Below, piece by piece: positions 61,178 to 64,000 of a stretch of 64,000 nt of DNA; position 1 is the stretch's first letter; the number at the start of each line of letters is the position of its first letter. The position numbers and the translations under genes were made by a program. The notes under the pieces were generated by a model. It saw only the letters and a list, made by a program, of their open reading frames with translations, was not told the origin of the DNA and made no database searches. Source of the DNA: GCA-2720975 sp964469565 (GTDB lineage: Bacteria > Planctomycetota > UBA1135 > GCA-002686595); contig CAYXZD010000001.1 in the NCBI GenBank assembly GCA_964469565.1, forward strand, positions 1 to 64,000, given 5' to 3'.

Positions 61178-61381
61178 ATGAACATGACAAACTTCGCCAT
61201 GATGAGCATTCAAGAGTTCTGGCCGGTGGCCGTCTTGGCCTTGCTGTTCTTCGGTGGAAAGAAGCTACCTGAGCTGGCTCGCGCTATGGGAAGCAGCGTC
61301 ACCCAGTTCAAGCACGGTCTGAAGGATCCCGATGATCCCAAGATCACCACCGAGGACCAAGACGCTTCCGGGGAAGAGTAA
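61178..61381 (+). CDS. tatA: Twin-arginine translocase subunit TatA/E
   Basis: A 67-residue protein with one N-terminal helix (FWPVAVLALLFFGGKKLPELARAMGSSV), the FG-x-x-KLPEL hinge and amphipathic helix of TatA, and an acidic tail. GGAG precedes the ATG. tatC is not in the window. It lies about 70 nt before mobA; molybdoproteins are common Tat substrates, which makes the pairing suggestive. Confidence 0.92.
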   Translation: MNMTNFAMMSIQEFWPVAVLALLFFGGKKLPELARAMGSSVTQFKHGLKDPDDPKITTEDQDASGEE

Positions 61382-61454
61382 CCTCGCCCGGCTCACGGGG
61401 AGGTGACTCCCTTGGGTCCGCACTGCGGCCCTGTGCCCTAGTCTTGTGACCCCC

Positions 61455-62135
61455 ATGACCTCCCCCTTGCCACCAGGACCGGTGTTGGCCGCCAAGGATG
61501 TAACGGCACTCATTCTGTGCGGAGGGCGTAGCCTGCGCATGGGAGAGGATAAGGCACAGCTTGAAGTGGCGGGCACGGCCATGCTTCAAAGCGCACTCGA
61601 CGTCGTGGAACAAGTGGCCGGCCAGGTGCTGCTCGCTTGTGGTCCGGAACCTCGATATGGTGATTTGGGAATCGAACTTGTATTGGATGAGATTCCGGAT
61701 CGTGGACCGCTTGAGGGATTGCGGGCGGGCTTAGCTGCCATGCGGAGCCCTTGGCTGCTTGCGGTGGCTTGTGACATGCCCTATCTGAGCCCCGAACTCT
61801 TCCCACCGCTCATGGGCGCCGCCGCTGAATCAGGAGTGGATTTAGTGCACTACCTCGGTGAGGATGGGTCCGAGCCACTTTGTGCCCTCTACAGTCACAG
61901 GGTTCTGCCCGCCGTGACCCGCAGTCTGCGCGAAGATCGCCGTCGCATGGATGGGTTTTGGAACGGGTGCCGCGAGGATGGGCGGCCCCTAGTCGTGCGC
62001 ACTGTGAACAAGCCGGGTGTCGAGAGCGCTGGCCGTGGGGAGAATCACGGGAAGCTGGGCGATCCTTTTTTCAACGTGAACACCCCTGCAGACCTTCAAC
62101 GTGCCATCGGGCACACTCAGGATCAGAGTCCATGA
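61455..62135 (+). CDS. mobA: Molybdenum cofactor guanylyltransferase
   Basis: I choose the ATG at 61455 (226 residues); GTG 61446 is an alternative. The nucleotidyltransferase motif LILCGGRSLRMGEDKAQL is at about 20-37, and VACDMPYLSPEL and the FFNVNTPADLQRA ending are typical of MobA, which attaches GMP to molybdopterin. The last codons overlap the next start (ATGA). A related nucleotidyltransferase role cannot be excluded. Confidence 0.88.
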   Translation: MTSPLPPGPVLAAKDVTALILCGGRSLRMGEDKAQLEVAGTAMLQSALDVVEQVAGQVLLACGPEPRYGDLGIELVLDEIPDRGPLEGLRAGLAAMRSPWLLAVACDMPYLSPELFPPLMGAAAESGVDLVHYLGEDGSEPLCALYSHRVLPAVTRSLREDRRRMDGFWNGCREDGRPLVVRTVNKPGVESAGRGENHGKLGDPFFNVNTPADLQRAIGHTQDQSP

Positions 62136-63139
62136 TGAAGTCGATCAAAAACCGCGTGCAGGACCAACGCCTAAAGCAGCTGTTGCGGCCAGTTCAGACC
62201 GGCATGGAGCAGATGCGTGCCTGTGTCGAAGCACAGCTGAATAGCGAGTACCCGGCCGTCGCTGAGATGACAGAACACCTCGGAAGTTTTCACGGGAAAC
62301 AGCTGCGAGCCGCGCTCGTGTTGTTGGCTGGTGAGGCCAGCGGCAACCATCCTGAGGAACTGCCCCAAGTTGCCAGTGTGATTGAGATGATCCATCTTGC
62401 AACGCTCGTGCACGACGACGTGTTGGATGGAGCCCAGGTGCGCCGCCGAGTGGCGTGTGTCCACAGGCGTTGGGATAATCAAGTGGCCGTGCTGCTCGGT
62501 GACCTTCTCTATGCCCGTGCATTTCACCTCTCGACGACCCTGTCCTCGCCTCTCGTGAGTCAGCGGCTTGCGGCAGCCACCCAGCGGATTTGCGAGGGAG
62601 AGATTGTGCAGGCGGACTCACGCTTGGCGTTCGAGATGGAGCTCCGTCAAGCTGAGTGGATTGCGAGTGCGAAAACAGCCACCCTGTATTCAGCCGCTTG
62701 TGAATTGGGTGCAGGCTACGGTGCGCAGGAGGGCTCACCCTGGCCTAGTCGGTTGGCAGCCTTTGGCGAGCAGATGGGGCTCGCCTTTCAGATTGTCGAT
62801 GATGTGCTTGATCTAGTGGGTGAGGAAGACACGGTGGGCAAGAGTGTGGGCAATGACGTGGATGACGGGAAAGTGACGCTCGCAGTCCTGCACACGTATG
62901 CATGCGCAAATGACTCCACGCGTGCGGCCATGGAAGATGCCTACACGGCGGAAGGAGTGGGGGACCGTCGCGCTGCATTGCGTGCAGCTTGTGATCTTGG
63001 ACCCGGGGTGCATCTATCCCTAGAGCGTGCGCGCGAATTAGTTTTTCTGGCTAGACATTCGATTGAGGACTTACCCGATTGCGTGGCCAAGGAGGCCTTG
63101 ATGCTTCTCGGTGATTACGTATTGGAGAGGAAATGGTAA
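62132..63139 (+). CDS. Polyprenyl diphosphate synthase (trans type)
   Basis: The ATG at 62132 gives 335 residues and overlaps the mobA stop. First Asp-rich motif: LVHDDVLD; second: FQIVDDVLDL (shorter than the canonical DDxxD with Asp at both ends). GKQLRAALVLLAG and LLGDLLYARAF are conserved in long-chain synthases such as octaprenyl or heptaprenyl diphosphate synthase, which make quinone side chains. Chain length cannot be told. The stop overlaps the ATG of the next gene (TAATG). Confidence 0.9.
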   Translation: MMKSIKNRVQDQRLKQLLRPVQTGMEQMRACVEAQLNSEYPAVAEMTEHLGSFHGKQLRAALVLLAGEASGNHPEELPQVASVIEMIHLATLVHDDVLDGAQVRRRVACVHRRWDNQVAVLLGDLLYARAFHLSTTLSSPLVSQRLAAATQRICEGEIVQADSRLAFEMELRQAEWIASAKTATLYSAACELGAGYGAQEGSPWPSRLAAFGEQMGLAFQIVDDVLDLVGEEDTVGKSVGNDVDDGKVTLAVLHTYACANDSTRAAMEDAYTAEGVGDRRAALRAACDLGPGVHLSLERARELVFLARHSIEDLPDCVAKEALMLLGDYVLERKW

Positions 63140-64000
63140 TGAACACCCCGCTTGTCCCGTGGATTCCCTTGGCGATGATTGCGTTGGCGAGTTGCGGCCC
63201 TGGTGAGATCGTTGAGATCACGGGTCGCAGAATCGTCAGTGCTGACTCGCGACCCGTGCAACCAGGAGTGAGCACCGCGACTCGCTTTGGGGCCTCGAGT
63301 GCCCCTGCTCCTGTTGAGTCACCCTTCCGGTGGAACTTACCCGAGGGTTGGATCGACCTAGGGGCCTCTGGCTTGCGAGTAGCCAACCTGCAGCCCGCTG
63401 GCAACCCTGATGCGGAGTGCACCCTGACACTGCTCGGTGGAACAGGGGGAGGCATGGAGGCTAATATCAATCGTTGGCGTTCACAAATGGGGCTGGACCC
63501 CATGGGTGAAGGTGAAGTGGACGAGCTTCCACGCATGGGATTGCTCGGTGCGGAAGCAGTGCGTGTCGAGTTTGACGGCGCCTATGCCGGAATGGGGACA
63601 GAGGCTCGGCCTGATTGGTCCTTGCTGGGCGCGATCATGGTCACTGAACGGGTGACGATTTTTGTGAAAATGACAGCCCCTCTGGAGGTGATGGCTGCTG
63701 AGCGATCCAATTTCGATGCATTCTGCGCTTCAGTCACAATTGAGATGGCCGGAACCGATGCTCACGGCGCTTCTAGTGCATCCGCGGCAGCGCCTAAGAG
63801 CAATCCGACTCACTCGTACGATCTACCGGAGGGGTGGAGTGAATTGCCCCCGGCAGGCATGCGATCGGTCAACCTGCGTGTTGGGAAAGAGACTCAGTGT
63901 TTCCTAATCGAATTGGCTGGAGAGGCCGGCGGCCTCTTGGCCAATGTCAACCGCTGGTGCAATGAGATGGGCGAGCAGGTGTTCGATGACACCGCGTTGG
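63139..64000 (+). CDS. Lipoprotein with two similar domains, cut by the window edge
   Basis: An open frame from the ATG at 63139 runs off the right edge after 287 codons. The signal peptide ends in lipobox MIALASC. Two similar stretches are visible: FRWNLPEGWIDLGASGLRVANL with ANINRWRSQMG, and SYDLPEGWSELPPAGMRSVNL with ANVNRWCNEMG, about 165 residues apart. So the protein is at least a two-fold repeat of a beta-rich domain, joined by an Ala/Ser-rich linker. I do not recognise the family. It is coupled to the synthase upstream by stop-start overlap. Confidence 0.85.
   Translation, partial: MNTPLVPWIPLAMIALASCGPGEIVEITGRRIVSADSRPVQPGVSTATRFGASSAPAPVESPFRWNLPEGWIDLGASGLRVANLQPAGNPDAECTLTLLGGTGGGMEANINRWRSQMGLDPMGEGEVDELPRMGLLGAEAVRVEFDGAYAGMGTEARPDWSLLGAIMVTERVTIFVKMTAPLEVMAAERSNFDAFCASVTIEMAGTDAHGASSASAAAPKSNPTHSYDLPEGWSELPPAGMRSVNLRVGKETQCFLIELAGEAGGLLANVNRWCNEMGEQVFDDTAL

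Noticed and set aside
61880..62131. N-terminal extension of the polyprenyl synthase
   Set aside because: It lies over mobA in another frame; the ATG at 62132 overlaps the mobA stop in a typical coupled manner.

Overview
The window is high-GC bacterial chromosome with dense genes, no rRNA, tRNA, CRISPR array or insertion sequence that I could recognise, and three 100-N assembly gaps. The gene content suggests an aerobic, Gram-negative planctomycete-like bacterium. The hints are a secreted lamin-tail/CotH protein, several lipoproteins with HEAT or TPR repeats, a DUF3299 lipoprotein, a VWA membrane protein, and many start codons without a clear Shine-Dalgarno site. This assignment is an inference, because no marker gene settles the phylum.

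Left part (1-23 kb): a secreted lamin-tail/CotH protein; the translation factor EttA; an ALDH7-type aldehyde dehydrogenase; a large lipoprotein; and a fragment of the aerobic benzoyl-CoA (box) pathway. In that fragment boxC and boxB read leftward and the BoxR-type regulator reads rightward. A DUF3311/sodium-solute-symporter pair follows, then a secreted zinc-protease-like giant, a radical SAM protein, an HDAC-family amidohydrolase and a secreted repeat protein.

Middle (23-44 kb): mnmG and a B12-type radical SAM protein, then a nine-gene rightward terminal-oxidase operon (cupredoxin-like lipoprotein, dihaem cytochrome c, coxB, coxA, two subunit III genes, subunit IV, a small membrane protein, an SCO-like protein without cysteines). 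CoxA carries the D-channel residues but has Leu where the K-channel Lys is expected. Beyond lie a DUF3299 lipoprotein, rpmB, a secreted isoaspartyl peptidase, an overlapping ZIP importer/SO_0444-type permease pair with hypervariable His-rich and Cys-rich repeats, a polyprenyl glycosylphosphotransferase, yraN, yajC and mnmA.

Right part (44-64 kb): a VWA membrane protein, HEAT/TPR proteins, then a central-carbon island. Isocitrate dehydrogenase converges on a leftward aceB-aceA glyoxylate operon, which diverges from rightward mdh, fumC, a bL34 gene, sucC and sucD. A SMUG-type uracil-DNA glycosylase, tatA, mobA, a polyprenyl diphosphate synthase and a lipoprotein running off the edge close the window.

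A recurring oddity is perfect short tandem duplication at or just after stop codons (ALDH, boxR, icd, aceB, and near the lamin-tail and symporter genes). All three assembly gaps sit inside repeated DNA, so local lengths there are unreliable.
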